A DNA stretch of 6,495 nucleotides from Anaerolinea thermophila (GCA_020722305.1 DYLB01000115.1:1-6495); one strand, 5' to 3'. Counted from the stretch's first letter, positions 1 through 6,436 are shown. The notes: generated by a model from the sequence alone, not told the origin. Translations and numbers: made by a program.

Positions 1-21
1 TGTGGTGAACCCTGAAAAGGA

Positions 22-27
22 TATAAT
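22..27 (+). promoter_or_regulatory. Candidate -10 box (TATAAT) directly before the first gene
   Basis: A perfect TATAAT ends seven bases before the ATG at 34. If it is a sigma70-type -10 element, transcription would begin at about the A of that ATG, giving a leaderless mRNA. The matching -35 would fall at or beyond the left edge of the window, so it cannot be checked. A purine-rich AAGGA overlaps at 17-21, but it is 12 bases from the ATG, rather far for a ribosome binding site. Confidence 0.5.
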
Positions 28-33
28 CTCCCC

Positions 34-402
34 ATGGAATTCTTCTTCCCCGACATCGAAAGCCCCGGCGGCCGCCTGCCGCCTGCTGAAGTCCGTTTCG
101 CAGACATCACCGTCGAGCCGTACAGCGACGGCCGCCGGGTGCACGTCAGCCTCGGCATCACCCCCTTCCTCGAGCGCCCCTACATCGAACTGGAAATTCG
201 CGGCGGCGACGGCCAGCAGCTTGCTACCGCCAGCGTCGTCGAGCCAATGAACTGGAAGCTCGAACTGACCCTGCATCTGCGCCGCCCGTCAGAGACGCCT
301 GTGGATGGGGACTTCGTCCTGGCGGCGCGCATGTTCTACCCCGATATGGATGCGGACGTGGACCGCCGCGAAATCCCCTTCGCAATCGCCCTGGAAGATT
401 AG
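34..402 (+). CDS. Conserved-looking small protein of unknown function, predicted all-beta
   Basis: This 122-residue protein has no signal peptide, no membrane segment and no motif I recognise. It is predicted to be cytoplasmic and soluble. Alternating hydrophobic and polar residues (for example RRVHVSLGITPF, YIELEIRG and WKLELTLHLR) suggest a compact beta-sandwich. The C-terminal third is acidic (YPDMDADVD, ending ALED). I chose the ATG at 34 because it follows the TATAAT at 22-27 and gives a sensible N-terminus. The lipoprotein gene begins 12 bases after the stop codon with no clear ribosome binding site, so the two are probably co-transcribed and may be translationally coupled. The codon composition is GC-rich like its neighbours. 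That it is a real gene is fairly sure from position and composition; its role is unknown. Confidence 0.75.
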   Translation: MEFFFPDIESPGGRLPPAEVRFADITVEPYSDGRRVHVSLGITPFLERPYIELEIRGGDGQQLATASVVEPMNWKLELTLHLRRPSETPVDGDFVLAARMFYPDMDADVDRREIPFAIALED

Positions 403-414
403 CCTGCTCCCGTC

Positions 415-2211
415 ATGGCGATGTTCTCCTCGTCCCGAACCCGCTCCCGCCTGGCCAGCCTGGGACTGCTGCTGCTCCTCGGACTGTCCGCCTGCCAGTT
501 CGAGACCGGGATGGTCACCTCCACCCCGCCGTTCATCGCCAGCCCCACCCCGCCTGGAACCGTCCCCTCGCCGCAGCTATCGCCCCGTCCGATGGCCGAA
601 ATGCAGGATGCGCTGGTCTTCTCGATCACCGAAGACGGTTACGCCCACCTCTTCGCCTACGCCCCGGCCTCCCTCCCGCTCACCCGCCTGACCGGCGACC
701 GCTGGAACGACTCCGCCCCCGCCCTCAGCCCCGACGGTTCCACCCTGGCCTTCGCCTCCGACCGCAACGAATACTGGGACCTCTACCTGCTCGAACTGGC
801 CTCTGGCGCGGTGACCCGCGTCACCGATACGCCCGGCTACGAGAGCGCCCCCTCCTGGTCCCCAGACGGATTGTGGCTGGCCTACGAGAGCAACGAATAT
901 GGCAGCCTCGACATCATCCTCGCCCCGCTCGACCAGGCCCAATCCCCGATCCGCCTGACCGACGACCCCGCCGCCGACCACTCCCCGGCCTGGTCGCCCG
1001 GTGGACGGCAGGTGGCCTTCGTCTCGACCCGTTCGGGTGAGAGTTCCGTCTGGCTGGCCAACCTGGACGCTGCGCCGGAAGCGCGGTTCGTCAATCTCGG
1101 CGAACCGGTCAAGGGCCGCCAGTCGCACCCCTCCTGGTCGCCGGATGGGCGTTACCTGGCCTTCGGCGTCTGGGCTTACGACGGCAGCACCCTCAGCGGC
1201 ATCTATCTCTGGGACAGCACCCAACCCGATTTCCCGCCGCGCTGGCTCGGGTCTGGGGATTGGCCCGCCTGGAGCCGGGACGGGACCCAGGTCGTCACCC
1301 GCCTCGTCACCCCCAGCCGGACCTTCGTCACGGCGTACAGCCTCCCCGGCGGCGAGCTGAGCCTGCCTTCCCTGCCCATCCCCGGCGCGCTGCGCGGACT
1401 GACCTCCGTCCCCGCCCTGCCCGCCGGCCTAGCAGCCCTCTATCCTGCCTCGGGCCATACCCCGGAAGCGTTATGGCAGCCCTCAGCGGCATCCGCTAAT
1501 CGGGTCGAACTCGTCCCGCTGACCGACGTGGACGCTCCCGACGCCCGCCTGAGCGATCGGGTGGACGAAGCCTTCGACGCCCTGCGTCGGCGCGTTGCAA
1601 CCGAAGCCGGCTGGGACGCGCTTGCCAGCCTGCAATACGCTTTCGTGCCGCTCAGCCAGCCGCTCGATCCCGGCCTGGGGAACGACTGGCTCTACACCGG
1701 GAGAGCTTTCATGCTCAACCCGATCATCCTCAACGCCGGCTGGATGGTTGCCGTGCGCGAAGACATCAACCAGCAGACCTACTGGCGCATTTACCTCCGG
1801 GCGCAGGCCCAGGAAGGCTCGCTCGGCGAACCGCTCCACGACCTGCCCTGGGACCTGTCGGCTCGCTACGCTCTCGACCCGGCGGCCTACGAACAGGGCG
1901 GGCGGCTGATGGATGCCGTCCCGGAAGGCTACTGGGTGGACTTCACCGCCCTGGCGGGTGAATACGGCTGGGAGCGCCTGCCCGCCCTGCCGGATTGGCG
2001 CAACTTCTTCAGCGGGACGCGCGTGACCGAATTTGCCCTCACCGGCGGCCTGAATTGGCACTCGGCCATGCTCGAACTCTACCCGCCCGAGATCCTGCTC
2101 ACGCCGACGATCGTCGTCCCGCCGACCCCCACCCCGACCGCCACGCCCTTCGTTTGGCGCACGCCCACGCCCACGCCCTCCCCCACCCCCCGCCCGACGT
2201 TCACACCCTGA
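415..2211 (+). CDS. TolB/PD40-type beta-propeller lipoprotein with an unassigned C-terminal domain
   Basis: This 598-residue protein is predicted to be exported and lipid-anchored. Residues 8-26 form an Arg-rich then Leu-rich signal peptide ending in the lipobox LSAC, with Cys27 as the lipidation site. A Pro/Thr/Ser-rich spacer follows (about 35-60). Residues 65-295 carry at least five PD40 (WD40-like) repeats of the form xxPxWSPDGxxLAFxS, at about 100-116, 144-159, 189-204, 237-253 and 281-294. These fit a TolB-like beta-propeller, a fold used for protein or glycan binding. Residues 370-560 form a second, mixed alpha/beta region rich in Trp and Tyr (PLDPGLGNDWLYTGRAF, YWVDF, YGWERLPALPDW) that I cannot assign. 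Residues 563-598 are a Pro/Thr tail with no domain after it. ATG at 415 or 421 could be the start; neither has a good ribosome binding site. It lies between the 122-residue gene (12 bases) and the M23 gene (40 bases), with no terminator on either side, so an envelope-related operon is likely. Confidence 0.85.
   Translation: MAMFSSSRTRSRLASLGLLLLLGLSACQFETGMVTSTPPFIASPTPPGTVPSPQLSPRPMAEMQDALVFSITEDGYAHLFAYAPASLPLTRLTGDRWNDSAPALSPDGSTLAFASDRNEYWDLYLLELASGAVTRVTDTPGYESAPSWSPDGLWLAYESNEYGSLDIILAPLDQAQSPIRLTDDPAADHSPAWSPGGRQVAFVSTRSGESSVWLANLDAAPEARFVNLGEPVKGRQSHPSWSPDGRYLAFGVWAYDGSTLSGIYLWDSTQPDFPPRWLGSGDWPAWSRDGTQVVTRLVTPSRTFVTAYSLPGGELSLPSLPIPGALRGLTSVPALPAGLAALYPASGHTPEALWQPSAASANRVELVPLTDVDAPDARLSDRVDEAFDALRRRVATEAGWDALASLQYAFVPLSQPLDPGLGNDWLYTGRAFMLNPIILNAGWMVAVREDINQQTYWRIYLRAQAQEGSLGEPLHDLPWDLSARYALDPAAYEQGGRLMDAVPEGYWVDFTALAGEYGWERLPALPDWRNFFSGTRVTEFALTGGLNWHSAMLELYPPEILLTPTIVVPPTPTPTATPFVWRTPTPTPSPTPRPTFTP
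2101..2208 (+). repeat. Low-complexity CCNACN tract encoding a Pro/Thr C-terminal tail
   Basis: The last 36 codons of the propeller lipoprotein are mostly alternating Pro and Thr, encoded by repeated CCC-ACG or CCG-ACC hexamers (densest at 2161-2200). In exported proteins such tracts act as extended spacers. Here the tract ends the protein instead of joining two domains. Confidence 0.7.
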
Positions 2212-2214
2212 TGG

Positions 2215-2394
2215 GCGTTTTAACGTTCCACATTTTAAAGTTTCAGGTTCCATGATTTCCCGGTTTCCATCTCCTTCTTACGTGTTGCGTTTTACACATG
2301 ACGTTTTACGTTTTCCTCTTTACTTCTCACTCTTTACTGTTTGCCTTTTACTTGCCGCCTCCTGCTCCCCTGTCCAGTCTCCAGTTTCCGAAAT
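2215..2394 (+). repeat. Degenerate heptanucleotide tandem repeat, consensus near ACGTTTT
   Basis: From 2273 to 2356 the sequence divides without a slip into twelve 7-base units. They include two adjacent identical ACGTTTT copies (2301-2314), GCGTTTT, ACGTGTT, ACTGTTT, ACTCTTT, CCTCTTT and GCCTTTT. Most units start with A/C/G-C and end in T-rich bases. The pattern continues upstream to about 2215 with two single-base slips. After a 3-base slip it continues downstream to about 2394 in a more C-rich form (CCAGTCT, CCAGTTT). The core holds 32 G+C in 84 bases, far below the flanks. The tract covers the 40-base gap after the propeller gene and the first 45 or so codons of the M23 gene. It resembles in kind the heptanucleotide STRR repeats known from cyanobacteria, but I do not claim relatedness. 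Confidence 0.75.
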
Positions 2395-3379
2395 AACCCC
2401 TGTTCCGCTTCTGACATCAACGGTCACAGCCACGCCGGAGTCTTCCACCGCTCCCACCCCCGTGCTGGTGCGCTTCTCGCTGCCCACGCCCGGGGCCGAA
2501 CCCGTCTCCATTTGGCGGCCGCCCCTCTACCCGGTTCCGTGGGCGCTTTCGTCCGTGGACCATTTCTACTTCACGCGGCCCATCGCTGCCGACCAGATCA
2601 ACTGGCCCGATCCGACCTATCGCTACGGCGGCGTCTTTTTTGCGGATGTCAAGCACACCGGGATAGATATCCCCGCCGAGGAGGGCACCCCCGTCATCGC
2701 CGCCGGGCCGGGGACCGTCACCTGGGCCGGCTGGGGGCTGTACTACGGCGACCCGAGCAACACCGACGACCCTTACGGGCAGGCGGTCGTCATCCGCCAC
2801 GATTTCGGCTACCAGGGCAAGCCGCTCTTTACCGTCTACGCCCATCTCAAGCAAGTGGACGTGGCCCGCGGCCAGTGGTTGGATCGCGGCGAGACGCTCG
2901 GCCTGGTCGGCGACACCGGCGCGACCACCGGCGCGCACCTGCACTTCGAAGTCCGCCTGAACGAGGAGGATTTCTTCCAGACCTACAACCCGGAACTCTG
3001 GCTGGCTCCCCCGCAAGGCTGGGGCGTGCTGGTCGGACGGGTCACCGACACCGGGAACGTGCCGCTCGTCGCCAAAGAGGTCCGGGTCTGGCCGGTGGAG
3101 GACGAATACCAGATCTGGTACACCCAGACCTACGGCGACAACCCGGACAACGAAAAAAGCCCGCTGCACAGCGACCCGTACTACCGCGAGAACTACGTCC
3201 TGAGCGACCTGCCCGCCGGAGATTACGCGGTGGACATCGCTTACGAGGGCCGCGTCCTCCGGCAATTCGTCACCATCTACCCCGGACAGGTGACGTACTT
3301 CCGTTTCAGGGGCGGATACGGCTACTCGACGGCCCGCCCGCGCCTGCCCGGCATGGAAGCCCTGACGCCGAGACCTTGA
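2252..3379 (+). CDS. M23 (LytM-type) peptidase lipoprotein with C-terminal carboxypeptidase-regulatory-like domain
   Basis: This 375-residue protein is a predicted exported zinc metallopeptidase of family M23, which cleaves peptidoglycan cross-bridges or is a scaffold derived from such enzymes. Residues 1-37 are a long signal peptide with a slightly atypical lipobox (LAAS before Cys38). A Pro/Thr/Ser spacer runs from about 40 to 90. The catalytic domain spans about 125-250. The HxxxD zinc motif is at His135-Asp139 (HTGID). The later catalytic histidines are His198 (YAHL) and the HxH pair His229/His231 (GAHLHFE). All expected metal and catalytic residues are present, so it should be active. 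Residues 257-352 (GVLVGRVTDTGNVPL, then LPAGDYAVDI) resemble a carboxypeptidase regulatory-like beta-sandwich. ATG at 2252 is the only good in-frame start that keeps the signal peptide (a GTG at 2282 is an alternative). No ribosome binding site is visible, because the region is the 7-bp repeat. Expression probably depends on read-through from the propeller gene. Confidence 0.88.
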   Translation: MISRFPSPSYVLRFTHDVLRFPLYFSLFTVCLLLAASCSPVQSPVSEITPVPLLTSTVTATPESSTAPTPVLVRFSLPTPGAEPVSIWRPPLYPVPWALSSVDHFYFTRPIAADQINWPDPTYRYGGVFFADVKHTGIDIPAEEGTPVIAAGPGTVTWAGWGLYYGDPSNTDDPYGQAVVIRHDFGYQGKPLFTVYAHLKQVDVARGQWLDRGETLGLVGDTGATTGAHLHFEVRLNEEDFFQTYNPELWLAPPQGWGVLVGRVTDTGNVPLVAKEVRVWPVEDEYQIWYTQTYGDNPDNEKSPLHSDPYYRENYVLSDLPAGDYAVDIAYEGRVLRQFVTIYPGQVTYFRFRGGYGYSTARPRLPGMEALTPRP

Positions 3380-3403
3380 CGCATGGAACATCTGTGCTAT
3401 ACT
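3376..3403 (+). promoter_or_regulatory. recA promoter, sigma70-type with extended -10
   Basis: TTGACG at 3376-3381 and TATACT at 3398-3403 are separated by 16 bases, and TGC just before the -10 matches the extended -10 motif TGn. The predicted start of transcription is near 3410, leaving a leader of about 63 bases before the recA ATG. The -35 overlaps the TGA stop (3377-3379) of the upstream peptidase gene. I consider this the best promoter in the window. Confidence 0.75.
3386..3397 (+). promoter_or_regulatory. Candidate LexA (SOS) box in the recA promoter spacer
   Basis: GAAC-ATCT-GTGC differs by one base from the GAAC-N4-GTTC core bound by LexA in Bacillus and many other non-proteobacteria. 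It fills the space between the -35 and -10 elements, where a bound repressor would block RNA polymerase. Seen: the sequence and its position. Known: recA is a core LexA target in most bacteria with an SOS response. Inferred: that this organism's LexA uses this type of site. Confidence 0.5.
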
Positions 3404-3423
3404 GCAAACCTGATACGCGTTGT

Positions 3424-3442
3424 CCGATTGGTGTACAATCGG
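3424..3442 (+). promoter_or_regulatory. Perfect 7-bp inverted repeat in the recA leader
   Basis: CCGATTG and CAATCGG flank a 5-base centre (GTGTA). The repeat begins about 14 bases after the predicted transcription start and ends 18 bases before the ribosome binding site. It could be a second operator or a short leader hairpin. No U-run follows, so it is not an intrinsic terminator. Confidence 0.45.
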
Positions 3443-3460
3443 TCCTGAACCCTTCGAATT

Positions 3461-3464
3461 GGAG
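3461..3464 (+). promoter_or_regulatory. recA ribosome binding site (GGAG)
   Basis: GGAG lies eight bases before the ATG at 3473 and fixes that ATG as the recA start. It is one of the few clear ribosome binding sites in the window. Confidence 0.75.
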
Positions 3465-3472
3465 ATTAAAAG

Positions 3473-4564
<1,092 letters not shown>

Positions 4565-4572
4565 ACCAATCG

Positions 4573-4604
4573 CAGGGACACGTTGCAGCGTGTCCCTGAT
4601 TTTT
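4573..4604 (+). terminator. Intrinsic terminator of recA
   Basis: A perfect 10-bp stem (4573-4582 with 4589-4598, CAGGGACACG against CGTGTCCCTG) encloses a 6-base loop and is followed at once by five T residues (4600-4604). It starts nine bases after the recA stop codon. Stem strength and U-run position are textbook for Rho-independent termination. Confidence 0.88.
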
Positions 4605-4616
4605 CATGGGGATAAC

Positions 4617-5192
4617 GTGAACACCCCGCATCCTGCCCGGATTTCTGGCCTGCTGGCCGTTATATTGACTTTTCCCCTGCTCCTGGGGTTATCTGCCTGC
4701 GCCCCAGAGCCGGCGATCGCCACCCCTTACCGTCCGCCCACCTTCCAGGCTACGTTGCCGCCGCGCCAGGCCCAGCCCGTCCCCGGCGGCGGACCACTGC
4801 CCGCCCAGGCCCTCCCCAGCCCGGTCGAGACCCCCGCCCCGACACCCACCCCCGTCTGCACCAACATCCTCAGCTACCTCGAAGACCTGACCATCGAAGA
4901 CGGCACCCAGGTCCCGCCGAACAGCACGATTGACAAGCGCTGGCTGGTCGAGAACACCGGCTCCTGCAACTGGGACAGCCGCTACCGACTGCGCCTGGTC
5001 GAAGGCGACGCCCTCGGCGCGGCTGCCGACCAGGCCCTCTACCCCGCCCGGGCCGGGACGCGGGTGGCCCTGCGGATCGTCTTCACCGCCCCCTCAGAGC
5101 CGGGCACTTACACCACCACCTGGCAGGCCATCGCCCCCGACGGCACCCCGTTTGGCGATACGTTTTACATGGAAATTGTTGTGACGGAGTAA
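4617..5192 (+). CDS. NBR1-Ig-like domain lipoprotein
   Basis: This 191-residue protein is predicted to be exported and lipid-anchored. The start is the GTG at 4617, preceded by GGGG at 4608-4611. It yields a signal peptide of 27 residues (hydrophobic core LLAVILTFPLLLGL) ending in the lipobox LSAC with Cys28. An ATG at 4606 is out of frame. Residues 33-80 are a Pro-rich spacer ending in PTPTPV. Residues 81-189 match the bacterial NBR1-type Ig-like domain: TIEDGTQVPPNSTIDKRW, then LVENTGSCNW, then GTYTTTWQAIAPDGTPFG and YMEIVV. Cys81 and Cys117 could form a disulfide outside the cell. In bacteria these domains are usually surface-exposed binding or structural modules; the ligand here is unknown. 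The recA terminator ends only 12 bases upstream and I see no promoter between, so expression may rest on read-through or on a promoter inside recA. Confidence 0.87.
   Translation: MNTPHPARISGLLAVILTFPLLLGLSACAPEPAIATPYRPPTFQATLPPRQAQPVPGGGPLPAQALPSPVETPAPTPTPVCTNILSYLEDLTIEDGTQVPPNSTIDKRWLVENTGSCNWDSRYRLRLVEGDALGAAADQALYPARAGTRVALRIVFTAPSEPGTYTTTWQAIAPDGTPFGDTFYMEIVVTE
5186..5189 (+). promoter_or_regulatory. Ribosome binding site (GGAG) of the DUF5655 gene
   Basis: GGAG lies within the last codons of the preceding lipoprotein gene, nine bases before the ATG at 5199. It supports that start over the out-of-frame ATG at 5192 and suggests co-translation on a shared mRNA. Confidence 0.6.
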
Positions 5193-5198
5193 TGAATC

Positions 5199-5546
5199 AT
5201 GGCCAATTACACGATTAATGACCACTTTGCAAGTAAAGAGCCTGTCGTTCGCGCGCTTTATGAAAAACTGCTATCGCTTTTGAACCAATTTGGCCCGATC
5301 ATCGAAGAGCCGAAAAAGACCTCCATCCATCTTGTCCGCAAGTCGGCGCTGGCGGGGGTGGAGACGCGCAAAACGTACTTGCTGCTCACCATAAAATCTG
5401 ATCATCAAGTCACCAGCCCGCGTATCGTTGCCAGTGACCAACCTTCAGCCAATCGCTTCCACTTCAAGGTGCGGATCGAGTCGCTGGATGACTTGGACGA
5501 TGAACTGAAATCCTGGCTGCGCGAAGCCTATTCGATTTCCGGTTGA
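5199..5546 (+). CDS. DUF5655 family protein
   Basis: This 115-residue soluble protein looks like a stand-alone DUF5655 domain. Family features I recognise are the N-terminal YTINDHFASKEPVVRALYEKL segment (4-24), the central EEPKKTSIHL (36-45), the turn GVETRKTYLLLTI (53-65) and the C-terminal helix DLDDELKSWLREAY (98-111). The domain's biochemical role is not established to my knowledge. It occurs alone or attached to other domains. The start follows the lipoprotein stop by six bases with a good ribosome binding site. Base composition differs from the neighbours: 156 of 300 bases are G+C in 5221-5520 (52%), against 40 of 60 in a sampled recA line (4321-4380). This fits later acquisition. The family call is from memory of the sequence pattern and is fairly sure. 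Confidence 0.8.
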   Translation: MANYTINDHFASKEPVVRALYEKLLSLLNQFGPIIEEPKKTSIHLVRKSALAGVETRKTYLLLTIKSDHQVTSPRIVASDQPSANRFHFKVRIESLDDLDDELKSWLREAYSISG

Positions 5547-5582
5547 TGGATAAGACAGTTCGAGGAACGTTTGCTGTAAGCC

Positions 5583-6119
5583 ATGTCAGATATAGCTGTC
5601 GCTTTGTTGGGATTTACCGGCACGTTATTGGCCGTAGTCATCAGTTATGCCCTGGGCCAGCGCGCCGAACGCAAGAAGCAGAGCTTGTTCATCCGCTCGG
5701 AGATGCTCAAGCCCATCGAAGACTGGCTCAAGGGAGCCGGGAAACTCGTCCGCTTGCTGGGGGACAGGATCAATGCCGTCGTCCCGGATCCAGCCTCCCC
5801 GTCCGGGGGCGATGCGGATGAATGGCGGGCGGCGGCCAACTTCGTGAGCGAGAATACCAACGTCGTCATCGGCATCCTGGATTCGAAAAGTCTCCAGACC
5901 CCGCGCACCCGCAAACTGGCCGCCGAACTGGAGCTATCCATCCTGACCATCGAGCAGGCGGTCAAATACCAGCTCCTGCCGGTCGAGAGCGACTTTGCCG
6001 GGAAATCTGGGCTGGCCCTGGAAACTCTCCGCCAGGCCGGGGAGTTGAAGTTGAAATTGGAGAACGAGTTGCAAAACGCCTACAAGCTCATCGCCACCCT
6101 CAAAACCTCGCTGGCATGA
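5583..6119 (+). CDS. Single-pass membrane protein of unknown function
   Basis: This 178-residue protein has one hydrophobic segment at residues 4-25 (IAVALLGFTGTLLAVVISYALG). A positive cluster, RAERKK, follows at 27-32, so the N-terminus should lie outside and the bulk in the cytoplasm. The cytoplasmic part is largely helical and charged. Residues 105-175 have a coiled-coil character, including EALELKLKLENELQ-like spacing near 150-165. There is no lipobox, no catalytic motif and no family I can name. ATG at 5583 places the membrane helix right at the N-terminus, as expected. A GAGG at 5562-5565 is too far away (17 bases) to be a convincing ribosome binding site. The gene follows DUF5655 by 36 bases with no terminator. 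Its stop overlaps the next start (ATGATG at 6116-6121). Small helical membrane-anchored proteins of this type are common in accessory regions, but no role can be assigned from sequence alone. Confidence 0.7.
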   Translation: MSDIAVALLGFTGTLLAVVISYALGQRAERKKQSLFIRSEMLKPIEDWLKGAGKLVRLLGDRINAVVPDPASPSGGDADEWRAAANFVSENTNVVIGILDSKSLQTPRTRKLAAELELSILTIEQAVKYQLLPVESDFAGKSGLALETLRQAGELKLKLENELQNAYKLIATLKTSLA

Positions 6120-6376
6120 TGGGCTACAACGATTGCAACATGCTGCCTCCCGGCTCCGACGACCCCGCAGCCGGGATATGCCACGCCCGCGGGGTCAATG
6201 CCGACCTTCCGCCGGTCTGGTTGGTTTACGTCAGCGTGGAGGATGTGGCTGCCAGCGCCCGGCGCTGTCTCGACCTGGGCGGCAAGATTCTCCACGGCCC
6301 GCGCCCGACGGGGGAGAACAAAATGTGCGTGATCCAGGACCCGGCCGGGGACGTCCTGGCCCTGTACGGGGGCTGA
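6116..6376 (+). pseudogene. 5'-truncated VOC (glyoxalase/bleomycin-resistance fold) gene
   Basis: The 86 codons from ATG 6116 encode the C-terminal two thirds of a VOC-superfamily protein. Recognisable pieces are MLPPGSDDPAAGICHARGVNADLPPVWLVYVSVEDV (9-44), AASARRCLDLGGKILHGPRPTGENKMCVIQDPAG (45-78) and the C-terminal DVLALYGG. Intact relatives are about 120 residues or more and begin with a strand-helix unit containing a FYxxVxGW-type motif. That unit, about 35-45 residues, is missing, and none of the frames upstream shows it. The VOC fold needs paired beta-alpha-beta-beta-beta modules, so this product probably cannot form a normal active site. The remainder is free of stops and frameshifts, and its ATG overlaps the previous TGA, so it may still be translated by coupling. 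It is either a recent remnant or a short single-module protein; I favour the remnant. Confidence 0.65.
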
Positions 6377-6436
6377 ATTGGCTTGGCAACAATAAGTTAC
6401 ACTTTGGCCGCCTGGAAATAATCCATCGCAAAACCA

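Noticed and set aside
577..1224. A 215-codon antisense frame opposite the PD40 repeats
   Set aside because: Its Gly/Val/Glu-rich composition comes from the reverse complement of the repeated Ser-Pro-Asp-Gly codons; no start context.
1483..2253. A 256-codon antisense frame opposite the propeller gene
   Set aside because: It is Gly/Arg-rich low-complexity translation with no recognisable motif, and it mirrors the codon bias of the + strand gene.
2215..2394. CRISPR array or integration site for the repeat tract
   Set aside because: Units are 7 bases with no unique spacers, so it is not a CRISPR; no integrase or target duplication is seen.
2417..3391. A 324-codon antisense frame opposite the M23 gene
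   Set aside because: It is the shadow of a gene with intact zinc-binding motifs and has no features of its own.
3434..3439. TACAAT as a second recA -10 box
   Set aside because: No -35-like sequence occurs 16-18 bases upstream, and the hexamer is explained by the inverted repeat at 3424-3442.
4665..4694. TTGACT followed by TTATCT as a promoter
   Set aside because: It lies inside the lipoprotein signal-peptide codons, the 18-base spacing and the -10 are poor, and no start follows that would preserve the export signal.
5543..5821. A 92-codon frame starting with TTG between DUF5655 and the membrane protein gene
   Set aside because: It mostly overlaps the 178-residue gene in another frame and encodes Arg/Pro/Gly-rich sequence with no hydrophobic core or motif.
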